Part shown: positions 49,604-59,797 of the stretch, one piece after another
Layout: every line of letters begins with the position of its first letter
Position numbering within the stretch: position 1 is the stretch's first letter
Source of the DNA: Eonycteris spelaea
Taxonomy: Eukaryota; Chordata; Mammalia; Chiroptera; Pteropodidae
Length of the DNA stretch: 64,000 nucleotides
Direction: 5' to 3'
Assembly: GCA_003508835.1 (NCBI GenBank)
Contig: PUFA01000647.1
Location: forward strand, 1-64,000
Program-made: the position numbers and the translations under genes
The notes under the pieces: generated by a model
What the model saw: the letters and a program-made list of their open reading frames with translations, nothing else
The model's database searches: none
What the model was told of the DNA's origin: nothing

Positions 49604-49995
49604 CTTGGATGTACCTTGAACTGCCCACAAAACTCAGAAATCAGTGGTAGTCAGTAGAGAGCTGGATGTGACTATATGTTACAAAATCTGTCCATACTGG
49701 AGAATCCAGTTGTGGAACCAAATCTCCTTAGGAAAGTTGTGTGTTTTTTTATTAAGTACATGAAGGTTCTTTTTTCTGCCAAATTGGCTGCTAGAGAAAC
49801 AAAGGGTTTGTAGAGAGCAAATCACCTCGAATATGATGCGATTGGAAAAACAGGCAGTTATTTCTAATTTGAGACTTATTTTGGAAATCTCACTAAATGT
49901 AAAAAAGGATTTATAATCAGCAGTTGGTCAGGGAAATAGTCCAGTATAATTATTCTTTTTGATACATTCTCCAGTTCACGATTTTCTACTTTCAG

Positions 49996-50081
49996 TGTGA
50001 AATATGAGTAAACGAATAAGATCCAGATCTAGAAGAAGAGGAGATGGTCAAGAGTCTTCTAATCCAGTTGGATGTGCAGTT
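49996..50081 (+). other. PAGE4: PAGE-like exon 2 (first coding exon)
   Basis: Acceptor: gattttctactttcag ends at 49,995. Donor gtgagt starts at 50,082. Encodes residues 1-26 and ends in phase 0. The Arg/Ser tract and the Ser at residue 9, which I recall as a phosphorylation site in human PAGE4, are in this exon. Confidence 0.85.
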
Positions 50082-52203
50082 GTGAGTGCTTTAACATCCT
50101 ACTTAACGTTGGCAGAAATTAATTTTGCTGAAGAAAAAAAGTTTTTGGACCAAGATATATCATTTGTATGAAGGACTCCTTACTGAAAATGTGTGAAAAC
50201 TGAATTCCATGAATGAAACATTGAGCAGGGAGACTTATACTCTGGTGTTGCCAGGATAGGTATATCGATATGAGCCTGGAAATCATTTCTATGGTTTCCC
50301 CATTGTGCTTATTAATAAATAGCACACATCCCAGAAAAGATAAAGATGGTTTCCAGAATTATTGGTCCTTGCATGTAACTCCTTTTTTAGAGTTTTTTTT
50401 TAACATAAGAGAGCGACTTTATTAAGAGTACTTACAGAGAAGAGTATAGGAAAAACCTTTGAATTTTGATTAGTTACTCCGTGTAGTATGTATATTTGTC
50501 TCTTCTATTGTGATAGTAGTAAAAAATACTTTTTATTTCCATCTACCCTCCCAAGGTCCAGCAACCAAGAGACAAGAAACCTCAACAGGAAGAACCACCA
50601 GTTGAGAATCAGGCTATTGATCCTGGACAGGAGAGAGGAGAGAGAGCATCCATGGTTCAAGGTGAAGAGGGGATGAAGGAACATTTTGTATTTCAATTAT
50701 GATGTGTTATACTAGTAACAGGAATAAATGAGGGGTTCCCTGAAAATTGGCATGAAACCTATATGGTAAGGAAAGGTATAGTTTGCAACTGCAGTTTCAC
50801 TGTGTGATGTTTTCTCTGTTTCAGCATTTTACCCATCCATATTTTAAATTATTTTGCATGCCTGCAAAATATAATCCTTGCCAAGAGTCTCTATCAGAAA
50901 ATCAAAGCAAACAATATAAAATCTAGACAAAATTATACACTTTCACTAGTTAAACATGGTTGTCTCGGACTGTTGTTTTTGGGGCTTCTTAAGTCATTGC
51001 ATCAAAACATTAAGCACACTTAGATATGTTTTCACTAGCTCTTAGGTTGTGATTTAAAAAATTTTTCATTATATAGAAAAATAAAAATGTGAAATTATTT
51101 CCTAGTTGCTGTTAGTCTTCAATATTTTTTCTTCCTGAACCATAACCTGATTGTTACATATTCTTTTTAAAAAACTTTTTACTTAGGAAAGATTTAAAAC
51201 TTATATAAAAGCTGTAAGAAAGTACAGTGTACTCCTGTATCCTCTTTACCATGATTCACCAATTGCTAACATTTTGCCATTGTTCTCATTTTAGTTATTA
51301 GTACACATTATTATTGCTAAACCATTTGAGAATAAATTTCAAATATAATTCTTTACACTCTAAGTAAATCAGTATGTATCTCCTACAAACAAGGATATTC
51401 TCTTACATAACCCCAGTACAATGATCAAATTTAGGAAATTTAGCATTGAGAAAACATTATTATCTAATATGTAGTGAGTTGGACTAGTAATGTCCTTTAT
51501 AACATTATTTTTTTCTGACCCAGGATCTGATCCAAGACCACACATTGCATTTAGTTGTCATCTCTCTTTGGACTCCTGTAATCTGGAATTGTTCCTCAGT
51601 ATTTCTTTGTCTTTCACAATTGACATTTTTTGGAGTCCAAACCACTTATTTTGTAAAATGTTCCTCAGTTTGGGTTTGTGTCATCTTACTATTTTAAAAG
51701 ACTTTTTTCACTCATTTATTGGGGCCTACTTGGTGACAGGTAATATATTGGGTTCTAAGAATATAAATGTAAATGAGAGAATGATTTCTATTTTGAACTT
51801 ACAGTCTTATCAGAGAAATTCATGTAAACAAATAGCTGATCTAATGAGATAAGTGCAGCAATAGAAATGTGTATGGGTTACAAAGATAACAACTAAGTTA
51901 TCTTAAACAGTTTGAAGAAAAGAAACACTTCATACAGGGAGGTAATATATGAGAAACAATTCCATTTTCTAGTAGAAAACTCCAATGCTCATTGCCTTCT
52001 TATGTATCACATTTATTACAATACTAACTTATACAGAGCTTTATTTAATATTAACTTATGGTTTACTTCTTACATTAATAACTTTATTTATGTAAGAACC
52101 TGAATTGAACCGTGAAAGCCAGGAAATGGGTCCGGGAAAGACTGATGGTAAGCATGGAGATGGCCCTGATGTGAAAGGGAAGATTTCACCTAGCACCTCC
52201 TAG
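50004..52203 (+). CDS. PAGE4: PAGE-family (PAGE4-like) cancer-testis protein, spliced
   Basis: Joining 50,004-50,081, 50,556-50,661 and 52,097-52,203 gives a 96-residue protein. All splice sites are GT-AG and the phases (0, then 1) match. Residues 1-13 are basic and Arg/Ser-rich (MSKRIRSRSRRRG), followed by DGQES. Residues 28-53 hold the family block PQQEEPPVENQAIDPGQER. Residues 80-90 hold KHGDGPDVKGK. This order is that of PAGE4, about 102 residues in human, an intrinsically disordered, mostly prostate/testis/placenta-expressed protein reported to modulate c-Jun activity. No membrane segment, signal peptide or folded domain is visible. Start: the ATG at 50,004 has A at -3 and sits 8 bases into an exon starting TGTGAAAT, as in GAGE/PAGE genes. 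The frame stops at TAG 52,201, about nine codons before the family-type C-terminus, which the +1 frame would give. Symbol is by best resemblance; another PAGE paralogue, or a recent pseudogene, is possible. Confidence 0.75.
50556..50661 (+). other. PAGE4: PAGE-like exon 3
   Basis: Acceptor after ccatctaccctcccaag (ends 50,555), donor gtgaag at 50,662. 106 bp, residues 27-61 plus the first base of residue 62. Contains the acidic QQEEPP block. Following intron 2 of only 474 bp. Confidence 0.85.
50662..52096. other. PAGE-like intron 3 with an L1 3'-UTR-like fragment (51,170-51,690)
   Basis: Intron of 1,435 bp. About 51,170-51,690 carries words of an old L1 3' region: gattcaccaattgctaacat, accatttgagaataaattt, ctcttacataaccccagtac and gcatttagttgtcatctctc. 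The 120-codon + frame at 51,490-51,852 lies largely in it and is not a gene. Confidence 0.65.
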
Positions 52204-52214
52204 AATTCCAGAAG
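52097..52214 (+). other. PAGE4: PAGE-like exon 4, with the early stop
   Basis: Acceptor: actttatttatgtaag ends at 52,096; donor gtatgt at 52,215. 118 bp. Completes residue 62 (Glu) and runs to TAG at 52,201-52,203, only 11 bp before the donor. That is too close to the last junction for classical nonsense-mediated decay. From about codon 91, the +1 frame, not the coding frame, reads RIPE at the exon end, which resembles other PAGE C-termini. Confidence 0.85.
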
Positions 52215-53362
52215 GTATGTTATCCATTAAGAATGCAAATCATGGTGTTTCTCTTTACAATATTATTGGACTTTTGTAACAAATAGCACATACAAAGATT
52301 GTTTGAAAAGTAGTTCAGACACTAAATGCTTGATTCAATGATAGTGTCAGGGAAAACAATGAATTGAGTCAAAGCCATGTTGTTGAATTATAAAACATGA
52401 AAAAGGATATTACTTTGGGGTAGAAGTCCTTTAAAATCCAAGGCAAGTGATAAGATACTTTGAAAAGTTTGTAAATTATTTAACATACCTCAGTATATAT
52501 GGATATTGGATATAGTAGACATATTGGATATATAAACAACAAAATAGTATTTTTTAAAAATTTGCCAGATCTGTACGGTTTAGCTTTTCTAAGTTGGTTT
52601 GCTGCTTTTTTAAAATTGTGAGCCAGACGGAGAAATGGTAGTATTTGCCTTCAAATTTTAATGTCAGCTATAATGGTAATGGCTTAAAACTAGCGTGGAC
52701 ACGTAATTTTATCATTCCAACCAGGACACTCTTGAGAGTTAAAGGGAGTGCTATGACTGCTTACACCAGGACAACAGGTGCAAATGGAACAAATGTCCAT
52801 CTTACTATAAATAGATCATATAAAGGTTGAACTAGATCAATGAAATATTTTTGCAGAAAAGACACAAACCAAATGGAATGCTGTTCTTTGCCCTTTCTTC
52901 AGTTAAATAGTTCCAAGTATGACATTATTATTTTAGCTAATGTATATAATTAGAAGACTATTTGAAGTCATTGCACTTAAATAACAATGGGTTTGCTTGC
53001 TTGTTTTGCTTTTTGGAATTTTTGTTTGATTGATTTTATTTTATCTGAAATCACTAGCAGTTTTTGCTCTCCACTTAAAAAAACTTATCTTTAGGCTCAT
53101 AGCTTTAAATAGGCTCATAGGATTTAATATGTTCTAGACTTGAGAAATCTGTGTTTCTTCATACCGCCAAAAAGAGTGATGCATTGTAAAATGAGTGCTC
53201 ATATACCTGAAAATGTACATTAGCATAGAAGTCTATGCTGTGGTTAGGGTTCTGATTTTTAGTTTCATATTATAAAACCAAAACTGCACTATCCTTTATG
53301 TGTGTTTATTATTGTCTAAGTTCTACTAAGTAATCTATCCAACTCTTATATTTATATTTTAG

Positions 53363-53470
53363 GTGATGGACAGTGATATGTTAAAAAGAAGACAAACTGA
53401 AGCCACACATGGTTGTTCTTATTTTGATAATTTGGCTTGTTAAATTCTCTCAAAAAGCTTTGCAGTCTTC
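53363..53470 (+). other. PAGE4: PAGE-like exon 5 (terminal exon, 3' UTR)
   Basis: Acceptor: cttatatttatattttag ends at 53,362. In the +1 frame the exon gives GDGQ and a stop at 53,374-53,376, the usual PAGE ending; in the predicted frame it is all 3' UTR. It then has attttgataatttggcttgt and ctctcaaaaagctttgcag, where I would expect a polyadenylation signal (AATAAA) in family members; here the word is AAAAAG. The 3' end is therefore approximate. Confidence 0.7.
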
Positions 53471-53474
53471 TCAG

Positions 53475-54070
53475 AAAAGTCATGTGCATTTTTTGTTAAA
53501 TCTGTTCCTAGGAACTTGATACTATTGTAAATGGTATTTTTAAAAAAAATGTTCTGTTTAGAGCTGATCTGTAGAAGTGCTATGTGATAAATTTTATAAC
53601 TGGCAGTTTGTATTCGGCCCACCCCCTCTTCAGTTTGGGTAAGTTTTATTTTTAAAGGACTTTGGCTGTGTTATCTAAAGTGTCACTACACAAGTTGTCC
53701 ATATATCCTTTCATTATTAATGTCTGGAAGATCTGTAGTGATACTGCCATCTTTATTCTTAGAACTAATTATTTGTTTTATAGTTTGTTAATTTCATCTC
53801 TTGTTATCATTTCTTCTATATTCTCTGTTTAATTTACTGTTCTTTTTCTAACTCCTTGTGATAGAGGTTTAGCTCATTAGGTTTCAGCCTTTTTAATTTA
53901 CACTTTTAAATTATGTTCTCTAGGGCTTTAGCTTTATCTCACAAGTTTTGATATATATTATTTTTGTTATTCAACTCAAAATATTTTCTAATTCTCATTC
54001 TGATTTCCTTTGACTTATGAATTCTAAGTATATTTCTTAATTTTCAAACATTTGAACAGTCTTTTTATTA
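53475..54070 (-). mobile_element. L1 ORF2 fragments, antisense
   Basis: Antisense L1 words start within a few bases of the terminal PAGE-like exon: ttgttaaatctgttcctagg, then gttaatttcatctcttgtta, ttagctttatctcacaagtt and ttcaactcaaaatattttct. Confidence 0.75.
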
Positions 54071-54074
54071 TGCA

Positions 54075-54450
54075 GCACAAATAACTGATAATAGCTGTTT
54101 ACAAGAGACACAGCTTAATTCATTCAGAAGAGTTAAAAGTATAGACAAAAATTATTTTGCACAAAGTAGTTAAAATACGCTTTAAGAAAACAAGCATTAT
54201 AGAAATAAGGGGTACTTTATGTAGAAAAAAATTCATCAGGAAGATTTAACAATTTTAAATATGAACCTAATAGCATGGCTTCAAAATGTAATGGGAAGAT
54301 TGGCAGAACCGCAAGGATAAATCAGCACTAGAATAAGTATACAAAAATCAGCAGGATATGTAAGATTTGTACATTATGGTTAACAAATTTTACCTAATGG
54401 AAATATATAGAACTCTGTATTCAACAACTGAATACATATTCTTTTTCAGT
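54075..54450 (+). mobile_element. L1 ORF2 fragment, sense
   Basis: Sense words of the ORF2 linker (caagagacacagcttaattc, aagatttaacaattttaaat). With the preceding antisense piece this forms a head-to-head L1 pair, as expected from an inverted insertion. Confidence 0.65.
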
Positions 54451-56234
54451 GCAATTATTTATTCCTACTTGCCATTTGTATTTCATGATAAAAATTGAAG
54501 GTGAAGTTTTTATATTTTTCCCATGATGTTGATTTTGCTGTTTCTTTGAATATCAAATTCAAATATCAAATATTTCTAGTGACCTTTTTCTCATTGCTAG
54601 GGATCCCTTCCTTGCCGGTGACCTAAGCACTTGCTTAGCTGGCATTTAGGGTAATCTAGTACTGATTGTGGCTCTTCAGGCTTTCAGCCCTCTCAGTCCA
54701 TCACCAGGTATTGGATTGCTATAGATGCAAGTAAATCTAATAACGCATGGGTGCTGTACTCTTGTTTCCACATTTGTAATCTGGGAACAGGAGAGGTGCC
54801 AGATGAATGGGAAGGGCCCCTGAAAATAAGTGCATCATGACAACAGGGAACCAATTTGAGAATTTTATTGCAGACCACTGATGGCAGGCATTAATTGAAA
54901 GGATGCTAGGGTGCAAGGAAATGAAGCAAAAGTTGGCTTAGCAAGGGAAGGGACCAGGTCAACTCCAGGGTTGTCAGCATAGTGGTTCTGCCTCTCTTGT
55001 CCAGGCATGTGGAACAAAACTCCAGAGCATGGAAGATACAGCACCCCTATCTGTCTATTTTACCTAAGGGGCAGAAACCTTCTCCATACTCTGTGAAAAC
55101 TAGCACAAAAGGCAACCTGATGGGGACCAGGGATCCCATCCTTAAGGGCTCCTGATTCCTAACAACCAATTCCTGCTGCTAAACCCAGGAGACCTAGGCA
55201 CCCTGCTCCCTAGAGGAAGGAGCCAGGAGGGGAGATGTCCCGTGCTAACCAAAGAAAACTCCGCTAAGTATAGGCAGCACAGCCCCACCAGCCTGGCAGT
55301 GTGTACTGGGCCAAGATCAGCCACCGCCAGGACTCAGGGACTGACTCTTCTAGAACACATCCTCCCTGATCCTCAAGCACTGGTTATCGATTTGTCCTCT
55401 GAGCCCCATCCCGATGCCTGCCCTGGGCTGCCCTCCCTGGGACCAGCACCTGTGGCTGCTCCCTGACAATCCCCAGCGTGCCCTGAGCCGAGCCGCTTAT
55501 TCTGGGCTCAGTCCTCGTGGGCCCTGTCCTGCTGCTGCCCACCGCCAGCAGCTCTCAGTGCAGGAGTACCCTGAGACCCTTCTGACCCAGGTACGCCCCC
55601 TCCCACCTGCTAGGGCTTAAGGGTCTTGGGATGTAGCAGCCACAGGGAGGTGCCAGCTCTAAGCATGGCCTTGTTGTGCCTGGTTCCTCCCACTGACCCC
55701 GGGCTGCTCAGCATCTGCTGGGCTAGAAGGCCGGCTGCCAAAACCTCAACCCACTCGTGGCCTTGGGAGCCCAAGGAGGAGGCGTGGAGCAGGCGCAGCC
55801 TCTGCGGAATGCTGATAAGATGGGCAAAGGACGTGCTTATTTAGGGTCAGGGGCCTCGGGAACTCTGATCCTGGGAATCCGGGTTTCAGGCCTGCCCCAG
55901 AATGGAGCCGGGGCTTCATCCTTATCGGGCAGGGGTGCAGAAGCTGGGGTGGGAGGGGAGCCTGGGACAGGGCTGGGGGCAAGCTCAGCTGCAGAGATGA
56001 TGGCCTATCACACCTTCTGATTGTACTCCTGAGAACCCAGCCTCTGAGGGGACATTTCACAGCCCCAGAGGCGTTTGTGGACGTGGCTACCCCTCTGTAC
56101 CAGGTCCTGTAGTGCTGGGGGAAGCTGTCTGGATAGAGGGAATTACGGGGAGGACGATTAGGGTTGTATGAGGGGATGCAAAGCCTGTGCTCTAGGAACA
56201 TTTTGTGGGGTACAATGCAATCTCTCCCCAGAGG
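54451..56234. other. Unclassified, G+C-rich from about 54,900
   Basis: 54,451-54,890 is ordinary A+T-rich sequence. From about 54,900 to 56,220 G+C content rises sharply without a repeat I recognise. Candidate splice-like signals occur (for example cccttctgacccag followed by gtacgc at 55,590), and a TATA-like cttatttaggg lies at 55,838. Open frames overlap on both strands (largest 55,746-56,201 on -), so none is chosen as coding. Confidence 0.4.
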
Positions 56235-56490
56235 CCTTTGATGTAATGCGGTGGACAGTGCCCTGGATGAAAATCAAAGGAACTGAGTTGGCTCTTGGTT
56301 CTACTTCTTAAAAGCTATGTGTTTATTTGTAATTATGTAGATGATCTACTTTGAGTCTCAGCTTTGTTGCCTGTAAATTGAAGATAATTTCTACCTCACA
56401 GGGATTCCATGCAAATTAAATGAAAATTTAAAAAATGGCCATTAACAAAGGAAAGAGCTAAGCCTGTTCTAAAAGCACTGTAAATGTTTG
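56235..56490 (+). mobile_element. MIR SINE, sense
   Basis: Landmarks in order: ggaactgagttggctcttgg, tactttgagtctcagctttg, cctgtaaattgaagataatt and taaaagcactgtaaatgttt. Confidence 0.75.
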
Positions 56491-57199
56491 TTGTATCCAA
56501 ATCTGAATTTTCTCTGGCACCAGGGCTTGAAGCCAGAGTAAATCAGAAGTAAGGGACACCCACCAGAGAACCACCCACAGACTTACCTCACACTCCGTCC
56601 CATTTCCCTACCACCTACGGCCTGTCAACCCCTTTCCTCTCCAATACTCACTGTCACCTGGGGCTCCAGTGCACCAGACCACGTTACTTGCTCTCTAGTG
56701 CACAGATGAGTTCAGCTAGTGTCATATCCAAGACCTATAAATGAGGCCCTCAGGCAAGGGTGGTCCCAGGCTGCATCTGGTGTCCAAGATGAAATGCTAA
56801 GTAGAAATGCATACTGTAAAACAGTGTGTGGGACATAATACTGTGTGTGTGCATGCACGTGTGTATGTGTAGGATGTATGTATAAAATATGCTTGCATAT
56901 TCATTTTCTGTGAATGTGGAAGAGTGCCCAATTTTCATTTCTATGAAATTAGTGGACGAGTATACAAGAAATTTAAGAATGGTTATTACTGGGCAGTGGA
57001 ACTGGGATGATGGACAAGGAGGAGAAGGGACTTTTTATTTTTACCAGTCATTAACATTTGAATCTTCTTACTGTGAGCACAGATTACTTTTATAATAATG
57101 GAAACTTTAATTCAAAAGATATAGATAATAAATTGATATGTAAATACAGATGATAGAAAATGGATATAGGTAAATGATATATAAATGAAAGATGAGCCA
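56491..57199. other. Intergenic sequence, no gene seen
   Basis: Unclassified. A short alternating purine-pyrimidine patch (tgtgtgtgtgcatgcacgtg) lies at about 56,843. Confidence 0.5.
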
Positions 57200-57214
57200 G
57201 GGGCAGACAGACAC

Positions 57215-57350
57215 ACAGATATCTCTGTACCTCAGTTTCCTCACATATGAAATGGCACCTATTTCATAAAATGTTATTGTGAGGATTAAATGACAATGCA
57301 TTCGAGCACTTGGAACAGCTTCTGGCACCCAGTAAGTGCTCAAAAAATGT
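57215..57350 (+). mobile_element. MIR SINE, sense
   Basis: Contains gtacctcagtttcctcacat, aatggcacctatttcataaa and tggcacccagtaagtgctca. Confidence 0.8.
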
Positions 57351-58760
57351 TCTCTTTAGTGCAGTCATCTGGTGGAGGAAGACAGTTCGACTTGATGTGA
57401 CAATCTCTTTTGCCATCTTGTGGTCAGTGTATGCCATGCAGGAATGTCAATGCTAATAAGAAGCACATTTTTAACCCTCTGCGTAGGTGAGTGTGAGTTC
57501 TGGCCTCACAGGATGACGGACCTATGACTTTTAAAATAAAAAAAAGAGTATAGACAAACAAATAAATAACATTATAAATAGGTAGTTTGATGAGACTTAT
57601 AGTGGAGTTTAAGGCTCACACCTCTCCCTTAGACTGCGTTCTGGTTTCTACTTTAGGGAGGCTGGACTCTTAACTCAGGGTTTCTGCAAATTTTGAAAGG
57701 TTATCCAGAAGGGGCTGGACAGGACAGAGGTGATGTCTCATCCTTAAGGAGAGGATAATGAATGTGTGTGCTTCAGAATACCATTTCCTTTCCTATCTAG
57801 CTATAGGTTCTAGATATGGCCTAGGCACTATAGGAATCCAGGTCTGTCTAATTCCGTGGTCAGATTCCATACCACTTATACATGGGACAGAGCATGGTGA
57901 TACCAGATGGGAGGGTTCTTTTAGGCACTCCATGGGGGCAGGAGCCATGTGTGTCTTTTTTACAACTGTATTCCCAGTAGCTAGCTGGGTGTCTCAATAC
58001 ATGAATGACAGAATGAATGAGCAAGTTAAACTCACTACTTTCCTTATGTAGTTGTAAAATTTCCCTGAAACTTAGGGCCCCTAATCTCAGGAGAAGCCTA
58101 AGAGATGCTGTTCGGGGGATGTCTTATGAGGGAGAGCATAAGAAAGGTAGCTCCAACCAATACAAAACTATAACTTTATGTAGGGGTTCTGACTTCCCTC
58201 CATAAGGGTTCTACCTGAGCAGACACATTCTTCATATTCATTCATAGGGAAAGGACAATCAAATATGTACCACCAGGTTTTACTATCCAACGAGATATTT
58301 CCTTGAAAAAAATTCTGCATTCAAAGCTTATTTCCAGGAGGAATGTGTACAATATCCCGACAGAGGAATTCTTCAAGATTTCTGGGTCTGAAAGCCTATT
58401 AGAACTGAACTTTTACATCTAGTGGCAGGCTTAGCCAGTGGCTTCAACCTTTGCTCTACCCATCACTTAATGGCAAGTCCCTATCTCTGGCTTATCTGTG
58501 ATTGTTTAAAGGCACAGACCACCAGAGGGAGCAGTTGTACCTCTGCTGTGGTGGATCATGGCACTTCCTGTTTGGACCTCCTTCCCCTCCACCTGGGCTC
58601 TGAAAAATACAACAGTTGCTCAGCAACAAGGAAGCCAGTAGAGCAATGCCCCATGCCTCTACCAGTCTCCTGAGACATGGAAGATAAAGGCCTGTCTTCA
58701 GATCACTTCTATTGAAGTGCTTTGGGACTTACTGGCTACTCAAAATGTGGCCTGCTATCT
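57351..58760. other. Intergenic sequence, no gene seen
   Basis: Possible L2/MIR tail at about 57,925-58,030 (ggcaggagccatgtgtgtct, atgaatgacagaatgaatga). No supportable gene. Confidence 0.5.
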
Positions 58761-58769
58761 GTTATTCAT

Positions 58770-59210
58770 GTCAGCGGTCTCCAAAACCACACAAATGCTC
58801 AGTGAATTCACTTGAAGAACTCAAGGGATTTGATATATAATTGAATCAATGGCTAAAATTTATTACAACAACAAGACATACAAGAAGATCAACAAGGAAA
58901 ATAAGACAGGGAGAGTCTGGAGAAACCCACTCACAGGCTTCCTCATGCTCTCCCTCCTGTCAAGGAGCACACCAAGCACATTCTTTCCTAGGGGTGGAAA
59001 TGCACAGTTGTGGGCAATGTTTTTGCCCAATGAAGGTCGCTCAGTGCCTGAGAGTTTTCTTTTTTAACTGGGGTATGATCACTAAGAATCCTCAGCTTGG
59101 CCTGTACCAAAATTCCAGACTCTCAGAAGGAAAACAGGTATTCAGCATAAATGACATTGTACAAACAGGTTAGGCACAGCGACCTTTATCAATTAGGGAA
59201 CAGGTCAAGT
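58770..59210 (-). mobile_element. Old ERV LTR-like segment, antisense
   Basis: Shares a recognisable order with the segment at 2,080-2,620: cagtgaattcacttgaagaa, then aatggctaaaatttattaca, then a G+C-richer part. Two overlapping + frames at 58,841-59,173 lie in it and are chance. Confidence 0.5.
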
Positions 59211-59215
59211 GCTGT

Positions 59216-59797
59216 ATTAGTTTTCTATCACTTTTGTGACAAATTATCACAAACTTAGAGGCTTAACCTATACAGATTTATTATCTCACAGTTCTGTAAG
59301 TCAGCTCAGCACAGGTCTCACCAGACTAAAATCCAGGTGTCAGCAGGACTGCATCACTTTCTTGAGGCTCCAGGGGAGGATCAATTTCCTTTTCACTCAG
59401 CTTGTTGGCAGAATTCAGTTCAGAGGTCCCTGTTTTCTTGCAGACTATAAACTGAGGGTTGTTCCCATCTTCTAGAGGCCACCATATTCCTTGGCTTGTG
59501 GCCCCTTCCTCTATTTTTAAAGTTGGACAATGAGTCAAGTTCTTCTAAAGCCTCAACTTTCTGGCCCCTCCTCCACTATCTCATCAACCTGGCCACAAAT
59601 GGAAAAGGGTTTTCACTTTTATGGACTCATGTGATTAGATTAATAATAATCTAATAATCTAGGATAATTTTCCCATCTCAAAGTCCTTACCCTTAATTAC
59701 ATATGCAAAATCCCTTTTGCCATGTAAAATAACATATTTATAGGTTCCAGGATTAAGATATGAACACCTTTAGGCAGCCAACATTCTGCCTGCAAGT
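59216..59797 (-). mobile_element. MLT1F/J-like MaLR LTR, antisense
   Basis: Opens gtattagttttctatcactt, has cttattatctcacagttctg-type words (attatctcacagttctgtaa), a G+C-richer centre, and ends tttaggcagccaacattctg. Near full length. Confidence 0.75.

Larger units (their letters stand above)
47560..49660 (+). repeat. Tandem G+C-rich modules upstream of the PAGE-like gene
   Basis: Several related modules in head-to-tail order. One block starts at about 47,906, 48,403 and 49,199 (cgggtc, then aggaaggt- or ggaggtc-type words, then a pyrimidine run and a ccaccatgg word). Its 3' part (gggcggggaaaccagcccac at about 48,162; ggggcggggaaactagccca at about 48,963) leads into an exon-1-like block in two copies about 800 bp apart. 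A partial copy begins near 48,790, and a more decayed one is suggested near 47,668. The last copy is split by the hAT element at 49,406-49,603. Position directly upstream of the first coding exon suggests a duplicated promoter. Confidence 0.75.

Noticed and set aside
51490..51852. 120-codon + frame in the PAGE-like intron
   Set aside because: Largely an L1 3' region; no splice signals in phase with the exons.
55746..56201. 151-codon - strand frame
   Set aside because: Openness is explained by high G+C; it overlaps an 87-codon + frame and has no motif I recognise.
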